Positions 1-12,117 of a DNA stretch of 64,000 nucleotides are shown piece after piece (the stretch's first letter is position 1; every line of letters begins with the position of its first letter). Position numbers and translations under genes: made by a program. Source of the stretch: Trissonchulus latispiculum (Eukaryota > Nematoda > Enoplea > Enoplida > Ironidae); the NCBI GenBank assembly GCA_030248195.1, contig JASAND010016529.1, positions 1 to 64,000 of the forward strand. The letters run 5' to 3'. The notes beneath the pieces are model-generated. The model worked only from the letters and a program-made list of their open reading frames with translations. It did not search any database and was not told the origin of the DNA.

Positions 1-258
1 CATTAGAAGTGTTTTAGCGGACAATTTGTATAAAAATTTCTTTTATATTCATGCACGTGTGTGTATTTGTTGGTTGAAGAATAGCTATGTAATTGTATGT
101 AATTGTACTTGTATGTATGTACTGTATTGTATCTTGCATTCAGGATGTAACGTTAGTATTCTGTAGGGGATCGAGCATTTGCTCGAATCCCATTTTGGTC
201 TTTGTGTCATTTTTGTGTGAGTCTTCTGCTTTGACCAAAATAAACTGATTGTTGTTGT
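1..258. other. unassigned sequence
   Basis: No gene, RNA or repeat that I can support. The missing first exon of RPS13, expected to encode a short peptide beginning Met-Gly-Arg-Met-His, was looked for here and up to position 4592 and was not found. It probably lies upstream of the window. Confidence 0.4.
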
Positions 259-838
259 AAATAGAAGAGGACTAGGTTGTGAGCGAATTAATATGGGCAC
301 AGCTTCGCCGAACAACCCATATTCGCGGGATTTCACGCTTCGTCTTAACTTCTGTCGCATACAGAGCCATCAGTGTCAGTCAGTAATAAGAAATTTAAGA
401 AGTTGAATACTCATTGAATATATTTAGTTGTTTGCATACACTGTTAGACTTGCTAGGAATATATACTTAAATTATCATGATGTGATCGTGTTGAACTGCA
501 GCAAGCAACGAGATGAGATCTAAGGATATCATGCTAAAGCTATTGGTTCAAGCAGGAAGGAAATAGAAGATCAGAGTCCTAAAATTATTCTTGAGATATA
601 AATGGATAAAATGCACTGGCTAGCATAAAGAGTTTCTCAAAGAAAAAGTTTGCTAAAATAAAAGTTCCGTTACGCTCGAATACATATATACGTAGCAGTA
701 GAGATTGTTTATGCACTATAAACTAAATGTAGCTTGGATGGATATGCATAATGATTTACGTTTATAAACCGCGAATATGGGTTGTTCGGCGAAGCTGTGC
801 CCATATTAATTCGCTCACAACCTAGTCCTCTTCTATTT
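259..838. repeat. foldback element with 70-bp arms
   Basis: Positions 259-328 and 769-838 are inverted copies of each other over about 70 bases with no mismatch that I can see. The outer end reads AAATAGAAGAGGACTAGG. About 440 bp of AT-rich sequence with no coding potential lies between the arms. It is probably a non-autonomous foldback or MITE. I see no clear target duplication, so the superfamily is open. From 839 to 1027 there is only a diverged repeat of the words CCCATATTA and AGTCCTCTT. Confidence 0.6.
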
Positions 839-1300
839 TTGAACCTAGCCCCCATATTAAGCATTTTAAAGACTAGTCCTCTTTTGATTTTACAACCTCA
901 CCATCACCCATATTACTTTTTTTATGCTCCAGAGGAGCATTTTTATTTCTTGTTTTAAATATTCTAAAAATTTTCCTCTCATCATGAACTTCAGGAAATA
1001 TATAATGTTATGGGTATCCGATGCATATTAAGGTGCTGGTTTTCTGTCGGGTATTTTTGACTCATACGGTTTTAATCCTGTACGTAAATAGCTAAAACTT
1101 GCGAAATCACCTACTTCCGTGCTCTTTAACATTCTGGGATCAGTCCCTGATTTGTAGGCCACAAGATAGGAAAGTTTTGGTTTTTGGCCTTAGGCTTCCA
1201 ATAGGTAGACCAGACACCAAATTGGTTGTTATGGCTGGAAAGAGGACACAAAAATGAACATTTTTGCTTTTACAACCTTTGAGCTATCTCCAGTGGTTAA

Positions 1301-2488
1301 GGGGGCGACTAAACTTTTGCCCCGACTTTGTTCGATTGGCCTACTTTTTAGCGAAGTTATAGAGCATGGGTGTGGTCAAAAAATACTTGGTCGTTGGTTC
1401 TTAGCTGCCTTCCAGCCATGTACAGGCTTCGCGTTTATGTGCCAGACCCCCCTTTTTCACAACTACCAACATAATTAATTAAAAGTCTCTGCTGGATGCA
1501 AGACCCTAGCTTCAAGCTTGTCACTGGCCAATATGATTTGGCACATGTGCCCCTATCGGCGGGAAAATACTAGACGTCTGTATTTTATCTGCATCTAAGG
1601 GAATTATTGTTCAAAGTTGAAGTTTCGGCAAAATTTTTGGCAACGAAAAGAATATTTAAGGCTGTAATTTGGCAAAAACAGAGGCCCTGTAGGAGTACTC
1701 ATTTGTGCCAAATGGCAAGAAATTCTGCCGCGTGAAAAAATTTTTATGTCAACTTTAATCTGTAAAAATTGACAAAAATCGCCTTTTTGGGCAATTGTAC
1801 CCCAGAAATCGAAAAAATCTAATTTTTTGAAATTACATTTTTTTGAGATATTTGAACACAGCGTGTTTGAAAACACACCTACAAACGATTCCAGCTCGAT
1901 TAGAGAAGGTTTGCGGCTTTTACTGCTGCAGAAAGCCTTTACACAGGATCCGACAGACTGAAAAAGGCGATTTTGGCAATTTTTGAAGATTAAAGTTGAC
2001 ATAAAATTTTTTTCACGCGGCAGAATCTCTTGCCATTTGGCACAAATGAGTACTCCTATAGGGCCTCTGTACATGCCAAATTACAGCCTTATAGCTCGCA
2101 CCAGTAATATTATATTCCTTTCGCTAGCCAAAAATGTTCAAAATTTTGCCGAAACTTCAACTTTGAACAGTAATTCCCTTAGATGCAGATAAAATACAGA
2201 CGTCTAGTATTTTTCCGCAGATAGGGGCACATGTGCCAAATCATATTGGCCAATGACAAGCTTGAAGCTAGGGTCTTGCATCCAGAAGAGACTTTTAATT
2301 AATTTAATTATGTTGGTAGGTGTGAGAAAGGGGGGTCGGGCACATAAACGTGACGGCTGCACATGGGTGGATGGCAGCTAAGATCTCAGTACCTGATATT
2401 TTTTGACCACACCCATGCTCTATATCCTCGCCAAAAAGTAGGCCAATCGGACAAATTCGAGGCACCCCCATTTTAGTCGCCCCCCCCC
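1301..2488. repeat. large foldback element, TTAA-flanked
   Basis: Two arms of roughly 500 bp (about 1301-1780 and 1970-2488) are inverted copies of each other and diverged by several percent. The outer ends read GGGGGCGACTAAA and its inverse. TTAA lies directly outside both ends (1297-1300 and 2489-2492). The short ORFs here are two strands of the same non-coding arm. The duplex could fold into a very long hairpin. Confidence 0.6.
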
Positions 2489-2492
2489 TTAA

Positions 2493-3710
2493 ATGAGGGT
2501 CGCTTTGGGTCATAATCGATAGTCACGGATTTCGCTCATTTTCACACACAATATAGGTACATATGTTCTCAAAACAGAGACAAAACATTAGAGTTCGAAA
2601 TCAAACTGTGCCAGAGATATTCAGCAATAAATTTAGAAAACATAAAAATCACTGTGATTTACCCGCCAAGGTCATGTTGAGACAGAACGGCAGCGAAATT
2701 TGGGTTTACTAATATGGCAAATTAATTCTGTGGGTTGGCTAATATTTTAATACTAAAACGACTGCGGGATATCCAGTCATTTGTTCACAGTACATTTTTC
2801 AATTGTGAACTGAGCCTTTTTCAGCTAACTGTGCCCTCAAATTTTAGCCTGCTCTAACTTTCAGATACTACATTTCAGACATATATATAATAGTTCTATT
2901 AGAAAAGTTGTCCAGCTCATCAGTAGCTATCGAATGATACCCAATTTGCCTATATTTTGAAAATTTCAAAAATTGACTTTTGTGACCTATATACAAGAGA
3001 TCAAAGGAGCCGACACGACAGAAAAGTTCTACCTTGAAGCATTTGCCTTTACCATACTGTCCGACAGGCATTGAGAGGTTTATGTGCCAATTTTGGTGAC
3101 TTTCGAGTGGGTAACGAGTGAGAAATTATTAAAAGAACGTGAAATTGTGCAAAGTGATGATTTTTGGCAAAATTAGCACATTTTGTAGCAAGTTTTTTGA
3201 GAGCACTTCAAATTGTAGAAATTTGAAACTACGGTCATAAGAATTATGTGTATGTGTAGAGTGCAACTATCTGTAAGCGATTTCTGTAGCTTTTGCCAAT
3301 CGTGCAGGAGAGGCAAAACTATTTCGCTGGTCCTGTTTTTCGTGGTACAAAAAGCACCATTTTTTACAAAATTTTGACTTTAAAAATCGCAAAGAATCAG
3401 ACATCAATAGAATTGTACCAGAAGGGTTATTTGCACTCTTTGATATGTCCTTAACATGCACAACAAGGTTGCAGCGCTGTATCTTGCATACAGCGAAAAA
3501 ATTTTCTGCCACAAACTTTTTAACCTAACTTTTTCATTTTCCTATGTTTAACACATGTCGAAGTCACAGTTGAAGGCTCTACAGTACGATAGAAGCAGTA
3601 TTACGCAAACCGCTCTGGTCTTGTTTTGAGGACCCATTGGGACTACAAAATATGTAAAAATGAGCAAAATCGGAGATCGTCGAAAAATCGGCCAAACAGC
3701 GACCCCCCCC
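2493..3710. mobile_element. 1.22-kb TTAA element, copy A
   Basis: Flanked by TTAA at 2489-2492 and 3711-3714. Shares word order with copies at 35690-36909 (same orientation) and 38658-39830 (inverted). The shared features are a subterminal GGGTCGC run, the phrase TTTCGCTCATTTT, an 'AAAACAAGACAA'-like stretch, and an AT-rich interior with CATGTGTTAAACATAGG. It is non-coding, and its length matches copy B (1218 against 1220 bp). It appears to be a non-autonomous piggyBac-like family. Confidence 0.6.
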
Positions 3711-4592
3711 TTAAATCAGTGTAAGCAAAAAACCATTTCGAGAGTCAAAAATGGCCATTTTCGAGGAAATCAGTTTTTTCAAAATCACTGCCAAACTTAA
3801 GAACAATTTTGGTCCATTTATATTCAATCGATACAGCGTTCAAACTTCAAATACACATTCTATGAATCCCTGCTAGCCGAACTTTATTGCTTTCAGCTAG
3901 AGATTTTGGCAGAAAACCATTTTGGCAAAACTGCGGTTATTTTGTTTTAAACACAGATTTCTCAACTCAAAAACTACTAGACAGATTCGGCAGATTTTTG
4001 GCTGAATGAAAATTCGTACTATAGCGGAGGGACGTTCTTCTGGGTTTTGGCTAAAACATTCCCACTTTCGAGAAAATTTAGTGAAAAGTTTAAAAATTTT
4101 GTGTCTCCGTGCATTTTGCGAATTTTCTCAACCGTTAAGTGACACTGAGCGAAGCCCAAAAATTCGTCCCTCGGCCCATATGTCCTCTGTATGATACCGC
4201 AAAAAGACGTTTTGACTGGTTCCGCAGTTTTGAAAAATCTATGTTCCATGTTTGTCTATATTTAGCCGTTATATATGTCAGAAAAGTTATGCTAATTTTT
4301 TCTAATTTTGCTAGTTTCGTAAGCTCATATGAATGTTCTGATTATAAGCTTTAAAACGATGTATATATAAAGCTCTTTTCAACTCCCAAAACTGCGAAAG
4401 TTATAGCGTTTCGAAAAATCCCCACAAAAGCACTGCACAAAAGGATACCACCACCTTAAATGCAATATAAGAGATCACAATTTTGTACACACATTTTTGT
4501 TTTAGACTTTACCTAGTTTTTGTATTCTTGAACTGAAACGATTGTTTATTGTATTGTTAACAGCTTTCATTTTATGACACTTTACATTTTAG

Positions 4593-4641
4593 GAAAGGTA
4601 TATCCCAGTCCGCTCTGCCGTACCGCCGTTCAGTGCCAACG
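4593..4641 (+). CDS. RPS13: RPS13 exon 2 (40S ribosomal protein S13)
   Basis: This 49-base exon follows a polypyrimidine-AG acceptor (TTACATTTTAG) and ends at a strong donor (GTGAGT). Read with one carried-in base it gives K-G-I-S-Q-S-A-L-P-Y-R-R-S-V-P-T, the near-invariant N-terminal segment of S13/uS15, and the next residue W opens the following exon. S13 is a small-subunit ribosomal protein that binds 18S rRNA. Exon boundaries match those I recall for the vertebrate gene. The first exon, expected to be about 23 coding bases, was not located. Confidence 0.9.
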
Positions 4642-4807
4642 GTGAGTCTTAATTTTTACCTTGGCTTATTGCTTACAAAAAGGATAAAACAACCTAAGCC
4701 TAACCTAGTGAATGACTAGTCTCTGATATTTCTTTTTACGTCACAACTCCACCTTGTGTAACTTGTTGTAGGTAGTATTGTACCTGTAGTATGGACATAC
4801 AGTACCA

Positions 4808-5134
4808 GGGCTTATTCTAGTAGGAAACGGCCTTTCCTCCCAAAAAATCGCTCCGTCCCCCCCAAACCAGAGGGTGCCCCTTTTGGTACCAAATTTTGAA
4901 GGATGGAAAATTCGCTCAGGATGCCAAATTTTCAAAATTTTTCACTTAATTTTTGCCTTTTTGACTATAAAGTCTGCTTATTTTTGCAATAAAAATCAAC
5001 TTTTACAGTGTATATATAGTAAAGAATAGCGTTATTTTTATCATATTTTTAGACACATCCCCCAACATTCCTTGCCCGTCCTTTAGGATGGCCCAAGAAG
5101 CCCCCTCCCAAGAAAATGTCCCTAGAATAAGCCC
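4808..5134. repeat. MITE with 13-bp inverted ends
   Basis: GGGCTTATTCTAG at 4808-4820 is repeated as its exact inverse at 5122-5134. Between them lie pyrimidine-rich and AT-rich stretches without coding capacity. The ends resemble hAT-type termini, but I cannot identify a clean 8-bp target duplication. Confidence 0.5.
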
Positions 5135-5161
5135 AAAGTACGGCTCAGCAGAATCCCACAT

Positions 5162-5422
5162 CATGACATCGCGAAGTTCGCGAACTGAACGCGATTATCG
5201 CAAACTTGGATGAAAGTCGTGATCAAGACGGCGAAATCGGCGGTTATAGCAAAACAAAATGACAAATTTCACGAACTCTTTAGTTGTCTGTCACTAATTT
5301 ACGTCGAAGTTAGCGAAATTCGTCAACATTCTTCGCTAAATATTTTTCTTGATTACGACTTTCTTCTAGGTTTACGAAAAGTGCGTTCTGTCGCGAAATT
5401 TCGCGAACTTCTCGATGTCATG
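5162..5422. repeat. short MITE with 23-bp inverted ends
   Basis: The left end CATGACATCGCGAAGTTCGC and the right end form inverted repeats with about 22 of 23 matches. The element is 261 bp, and 'TTCGCGAA'-like palindromes recur inside it. No coding sequence. Confidence 0.55.
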
Positions 5423-5655
5423 GTGAGGAATGACAGCCGCATTATGTCGCATGTTGGCGCTATTATGATGTAATGAACTCAGGGTTTCCCATCCCCCCCC
5501 AATGCGAAAATTTTTAAAACGAACAATCGAGATCCAGGATTTTATGATGGAAGTGCGTTAGCCCAGGTAGCAACATTTTTTCGAGAATATTATGTAGGGA
5601 TGCACCCTAGGTGTCTTTTGGTCAAAAATAGCGTCCTTTGCAGAAATGAACAATA

Positions 5656-6763
5656 TATATAGTCAAGCGGGAAAAAACCCACTTTTTTTTCTTGGACCAG
5701 AACTTTCGACTGGTTTGGGTTAGCACGACTTTGATACTATATTTAATTAGGGTTTGCCCTAAGCTTTCGAATGATGTATAGTTTGTCTCTCTAGACCCTG
5801 CCGTTATGGAGAAATTAAAGTTTTCCGTGTCGGGAAAAAAACCCAATGCGGGAAAAAACCCCATCGGCGGGAAAAAAACCCACCCGGATTTTTTTGCTGG
5901 AAGCGTGCCAGAACAATTTTGACGGTGCCATTCGAAAGAGCGGGTTGTTTTTAGTAGGTCTACATCGAAAAATACCAACATTTTTGAAAAATTTCAGAAA
6001 AAATTGAATTTTGAAAATTTTGTATGTTTAACACGTAAACATAGGCAAATTTTGGAAATTTTTTAAAAGTGTTTATTTTTGGCAGTTTAAGTATCCTATC
6101 GTGTAGAAAACGTGTTTTTCCTGTATTTAGAGCCAAACTAGACCTATTTTAAGGCAAAAATAAGCATTTTTGGCCAAAATTGAAATTTTGGCTTGAAATG
6201 GCACCATGTCCGATTTAGACCCCATGGACCACCCATAACAGAACGAACCCGGGTAAAACCTATACCAACTTAATCTATAGGCTCTATTAAACAAATGTAT
6301 GTATTAGTTTGACCTTTCCTGCTAACGGTTAGAAAAATATTCAATTTTGAAAAGTGAGTTTTTTTTCCCCGCCGATGGGTTTTTTTTCCCGCCAACTCTA
6401 GGTCACCCCCAGGTCGCACCGGAGGGGTTAGAGCAGTGTGGCATATATCATCATGAAGCCCAACAGATGCCCTACACATACATACTATCCGCTTTGGTCT
6501 AGGTCTTGCCAGTAGTTCAGGGTGGCCAGCCAAAGTTTGCCAAATTTCGGCACTTGGACGGACCAAAATTTTCGAAAATTTCAAAGTCCCAAAAAATTTG
6601 CAGGGAAGCAGTGGGAACAACAATAATGCAGCCTCTAGGGTTATTTTTGACGCTCTTCAAGATAGGCTATTAAAATCCTATATAGCTCATACCGGTAAGC
6701 CCACACTGGAGGTGGGTTTTTTTCCCGCATATTAAAATGGGTTTTTTCCCGCTTGACTATACG
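5656..6763. mobile_element. non-autonomous DNA transposon, TA target duplication
   Basis: Inverted ends contain TATAGTCAAGCGGG, and the subterminal motif GGGAAAAAACCC is repeated several times (about 5680, 5832, 5852, 5870, 6360, 6380, 6715, 6740). TA flanks both ends (5654-5655 and 6764-6765). A related locus at about 13378-13440 contains the flanking words GAACAA and GTTTTGACGACGC joined directly by TA. That locus is an empty-site paralogue and fixes the ends and the 2-bp duplication. It is non-coding. Confidence 0.7.
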
Positions 6764-7179
6764 TAGTTTTGACGACGCCAAAATAAAATGACGAAAGAAT
6801 GACCAAGCCGAGATGTGAAAGCAGCACTCAAATTTAACAAGAATGCAAAATTTCTAGTAAGTTTTAACAGTGATTTTTCAAAACATTTCTCAGATTTTGG
6901 GGGCTACCGCCCCCTATTCCCCTCTCTATTGTCTTTGTGATTTATGTTAAGCTTCGACGATTTTTGAATAGTCAATCAGTATATATATATCGTATATATA
7001 TACAAAGCCATAGGCAACGAGACTTCATGCTACATCCTTCAATTGCATTTTTGATGCAAGTTTCTCATACCACTTTCACTGAATATTTTCTTTGAAAACT
7101 TTCTTTTTGGAATACCTCGGCTAGGACGGAATGAGAGCTTTTATACGTCCGTACCAGTATGTTTAAGAACGTTTATTGC

Positions 7180-7915
7180 CAGTGGCGTAGCCAGAAAAAA
7201 ATTTCGGTGGGGGGAGGGCACATCCAAAATTTTTTTAACATGTACCCAGGTTTTTCAAAATCGTTATTCGCTTGTTTCCGACTATTTTCGGATAACATAA
7301 ACTAAGGTTATGACAGCTGAGTTTTCTAAATTTTCGGAGGTACAATGTATACATGTACATAAATACAGCAGCTAAACGGGGGGTCTGGGGGGCGGAGCCC
7401 CCCCAGAAGCTGGAGAATTTTTGAAAATTTATATATAATAAAAGTCATAATGAAAACATTTAAAAGGATTATATAGACATTCAAATCGCATATATAAATA
7501 AGGATAGTGCTATTTCAAATTCCTGTAAAATTCTCCTACTGAAACTATGGCTTTCTGTTTTCTCATTTTTAGACAACAATTTCTACAAACTTGTTAGATT
7601 ATAAGTGCAAAAGGTTAGCTCTTTAGATAAAATAGGCGGGGGTCTGGGGGCGGCAGCCCCCAGTTAAAAGACAGACCTTTTTAGAATATGGCATAATAGA
7701 AACCTATTTTTAGAGCACATTTTGCTAAAATTTTGGAAAACTTAACCGTGTAATTTGATGTGCAAATTAGATTTTTCTGAGTCGATTAATAAAATTCGCG
7801 CCTACGGCGCGAAAATTTTGTAAAATTTTCCCCGACACGGAAAATTTCCCGGGGGGCAAATGAGTTTCGGGGGGGGGAATTCCCCCCCCCCTGGTCCCCC
7901 CTGCCAACGCCCCTG
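7180..7915. mobile_element. hAT-like non-autonomous transposon with 8-bp TSD
   Basis: A perfect 8-bp duplication TTTATTGC flanks the element at 7172-7179 and 7916-7923. The ends CAGTGGCGTAGCCAG and the inverse of CAGGGGCGTTGGCAG are imperfect inverted repeats, typical of hAT-type elements. The interior holds short G-rich palindromes such as GGGGGCGGAGCCCCC near 7386 and no transposase. At 7800 a hairpin-like GCGCCTACGGCGC is present. Confidence 0.75.
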
Positions 7916-8340
7916 TTTATTGCATAAAAGCTAAACACTACTAGGGATGGATCTGGAGGGCTGCCTCGTCGTCGCAATTCGAAGGTAAAAAAGTAAACAG
8001 GAAAAACAGAAAAAGGCCTGTCATCAAAATTTCGCGCGCGCGTATGCGTTTATATATTTCTAACGTTTTTATCAGATATCTGGATAGACAAAGCTTAAAA
8101 TATCGTCTAAGTTTAGCAAAAATTCTTATTTTTCCGTCAAAAAGGTAAATTTTCAAAAATTTTGTTTCTGCAAAATGGAAAGAATTAAGAATTGAAGAAC
8201 GATTTCATCTAAAAAGCAAATAATTCCTTCCGCTTCAGACTCCCGAACTGTATCTTTTTATCCTCGTCATTGTTTATGCTCAAAGTCAGTCATGATACAC
8301 ACATAGACACCAGATATTTGTAAGTTCGAATATATATGTT

Positions 8341-9182
8341 GTAGGTAAAAATGAAATTCAGAGAAATATCATAATTCCCTAGCACTTGCCAGGTAAATGT
8401 GATATTTCAGTTCTCTCTAGAGAATCTTGATATGGACAAAGACTTTTCATTTCAAATTTCACTGAAGCATGCTAGGGAAAACTGTTAGTTTTGTACAGAG
8501 AAATTTATTTCTACAATAGGAATTTCAATATTACCGGAATTCGATTTTTACTTTTAAACAACTTGACCCAAAATCTGAACCAAAAAATGTTTTGGTCCCC
8601 CCTTGGTCGGTCCCCTTTAAAAAACTTAAAAATTTAAATAGAAGAAACTTTAATTAGAATCAGTTATAAAAGATTCATATGGAGTTGTTGACTGCTGATT
8701 CTCTGGCATTTGCAAAAATAAACACGATATTTACGAAAGCCATGTCAGAAATTTAAGTGTAAATATAAAGTTAAAAGCTTAAAATTAGATAATAAAACTG
8801 CAAAAAAGCGTTTTATACTGTATCTGCATTTGCAAAACATACGAAACTTGTTGCAGATATCACGTAACAATTATATAGCGAAGTTAAACGCACTTACAAA
8901 TTAGTATAATTGAAACATCCTTGCAATTAAGGTCTGGGGTCGGAGGACATTGGTCATTATAGTGTAATGTGACGATCCTAATTTATAGTTATGTACGTTT
9001 CTTTTCTTTAGTTTTTAATTTCATCAAAAGGAAGGACAATATCAAGTTTCTCTTAAACAGTCTTCAGAGTAATGTGAAATTCTTTGTCCATATCAAGGTT
9101 CTCTAGAGAGAACTGAAATATCACATTTACCTGGCAAGTGCTAGGGAATTATGACATTGCTCCGATTTTCATTTTTACCTAC
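8341..9182. mobile_element. MITE with ~110-bp inverted repeats
   Basis: The left arm (8341-8450), starting GTAGGTAAAAATGAAA, is repeated inverted at about 9065-9182. Both arms hold CACTTGCCAGGTAAATGTGA and TCTCTAGAGA. The centre is AT-rich and non-coding. The right end runs directly into a CA/TA microsatellite. From 7924 to 8340 I see no feature. Confidence 0.6.
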
Positions 9183-9183
9183 G

Positions 9184-9185
<2 letters not shown>

Positions 9186-9238
<53 letters not shown>
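9186..9238. repeat. (CA)n(TA)n microsatellite
   Basis: A run of CA dinucleotides passes directly into TA dinucleotides. The next transposon is inserted in the TA tract. Confidence 0.9.
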
Positions 9239-10856
<1,618 letters not shown>

Positions 10857-11044
10857 TCGCGGGACAATGTGAAATCATGATGCAACACCCGCCAACAAGG
10901 TAAAAATTCAGGCAAAATTACGAATATAGCCTTAAATCAAAACAAAACTGTATTTCTGCAAAAAATTTTTTGACGTTGGACAAATAAAATTGACTTTCTG
11001 AAACTAAAAACGACAAAAATTTAATGAAATCTGATTTTGAAAAA

Positions 11045-11415
11045 ACGCTGGATGCATCGGGCGTGGCCCCGACTCCGGCCCCGGGTCCCGGGAATCAGGC
11101 CCCGGCCCTGATGGTCAGGCACCGGCCTGCACCGGGGCCTGAACTCAGCTAAGTTTTTAATCGTTTTTATTGGTCTTTCAGTGTAATCTTGCAACGTTTT
11201 TTGACAAAAACAAATAAAAACACGAAGATAATCGCTTGGCTGAACGAAAACTATATTAATCTAATGTTTGCACCCGATTTTTCGTTGCCAGTAAAAATTT
11301 ACAGAAATTGAGCTACTTTCGGCCTTTCAGGCCCCGGCCTAGGTCCTGACCGGGGCCGTGAGCGAGCTGGCCCCGGCCCCTGCCCCGGTAGTGGCGGCCC
11401 CGGTACATCTCTAAT
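11045..11415. repeat. GC-rich MITE with CCCCGG subterminal repeats
   Basis: Two GC-rich blocks (11045-11150 and 11325-11415) built from GGCCCCGGCC-type words flank an AT-rich core. The termini GATGCATCGGG and the inverse of GATGTACCGGG are imperfect inverted repeats. It has the same layout as the elements at 9239 and 55284 but different words. From 11416 to 12038 nothing recognised. Confidence 0.5.
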
Positions 11416-12038
11416 ATCATGCTTTATTTTTTGGCGAGATTTTCTGACGCTGAGTTCAAACATCGTAAATTTTTTTCGATTCTGCGAGGCTTTTGCTCAA
11501 GAGGAGAAGGGACCAAACCAAAGGGAATCGAAACATTTTTCGGATTTTGCTGAAATGTTGGTTAGAAAGGTTTGTGGGTTGCCGAAATGTTGTTAGAAAG
11601 GTTTGTGGGGTCGCAGAAAACAAATCTGAAGTCCATTACGTACCGATTCAGATAAGTTTGCATCTTAAGCTTACGACGTTAGTTTATATTAAACCAACCT
11701 AAAGCTGAATCGGGATGCTATACATACGTAGGTACTTCAGATTTGTGTTCCGTAACATAGAAAATGTGTGTAAGCAACTTTTCAGTGAAAGTTGAGACTA
11801 TTTTTTGTTTCCCCGGTCCCCTCCCTCTTCCGAATCAAAAAGCTAACTGCTCTAAATCGAAACATTTTGCGTTATATATTTGAATTCAGTGTGGTCTAAA
11901 ACATTTCCGTGCCAAATTTTACCTCGATTGCTCACGCCTTAAGATTTTGTAGCACAGAGAGGAGATGGAAAAGACTCTGATATCAGACCTAGAGTTATAC
12001 TACTGCATAGTTCTACGTAATATATTTAATTATTTTAG

Positions 12039-12117
12039 TGGCTTAAGTTGAGTCCGGACGATGTTAAAGAGCAAATTTATAAATTGGCAAAGAAAGGTTT
12101 AAAGCCGTCACAGATAG
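12039..12117 (+). CDS. RPS13: RPS13 exon 3
   Basis: This 79-base exon follows the acceptor TTAATTATTTTAG and precedes the donor GTTCGT. It reads W-L-K-L-S-P-D-D-V-K-E-Q-I-Y-K-L-A-K-K-G-L-K-P-S-Q-I and leaves one base (G), completed in the next exon to Gly. This is the conserved helical N-terminal extension of eukaryotic S13. The upstream intron is 7.4 kb, made almost wholly of transposon remnants. The downstream intron is 4.1 kb and contains a LINE. Confidence 0.95.

Larger units (their letters stand above)
1028..4459. mobile_element. composite TTAA-flanked element
   Basis: TTAA occurs at 1028-1031, followed by GGTGCTGGT, and at 4456-4459, preceded by ACCACCACC. The ends are therefore inverted and flanked by a TTAA duplication, as in piggyBac-like elements. 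The end motif resembles that of the MITE at 41027-41658 (GGTGGTAGTACCAC). Two further TTAA-flanked elements are nested inside (1301-2488 and 2493-3710). The part at 3716-3800 has a diverged relative at about 56170-56260. No transposase gene is visible. Assigning the two ends to one element is inference. Confidence 0.4.
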
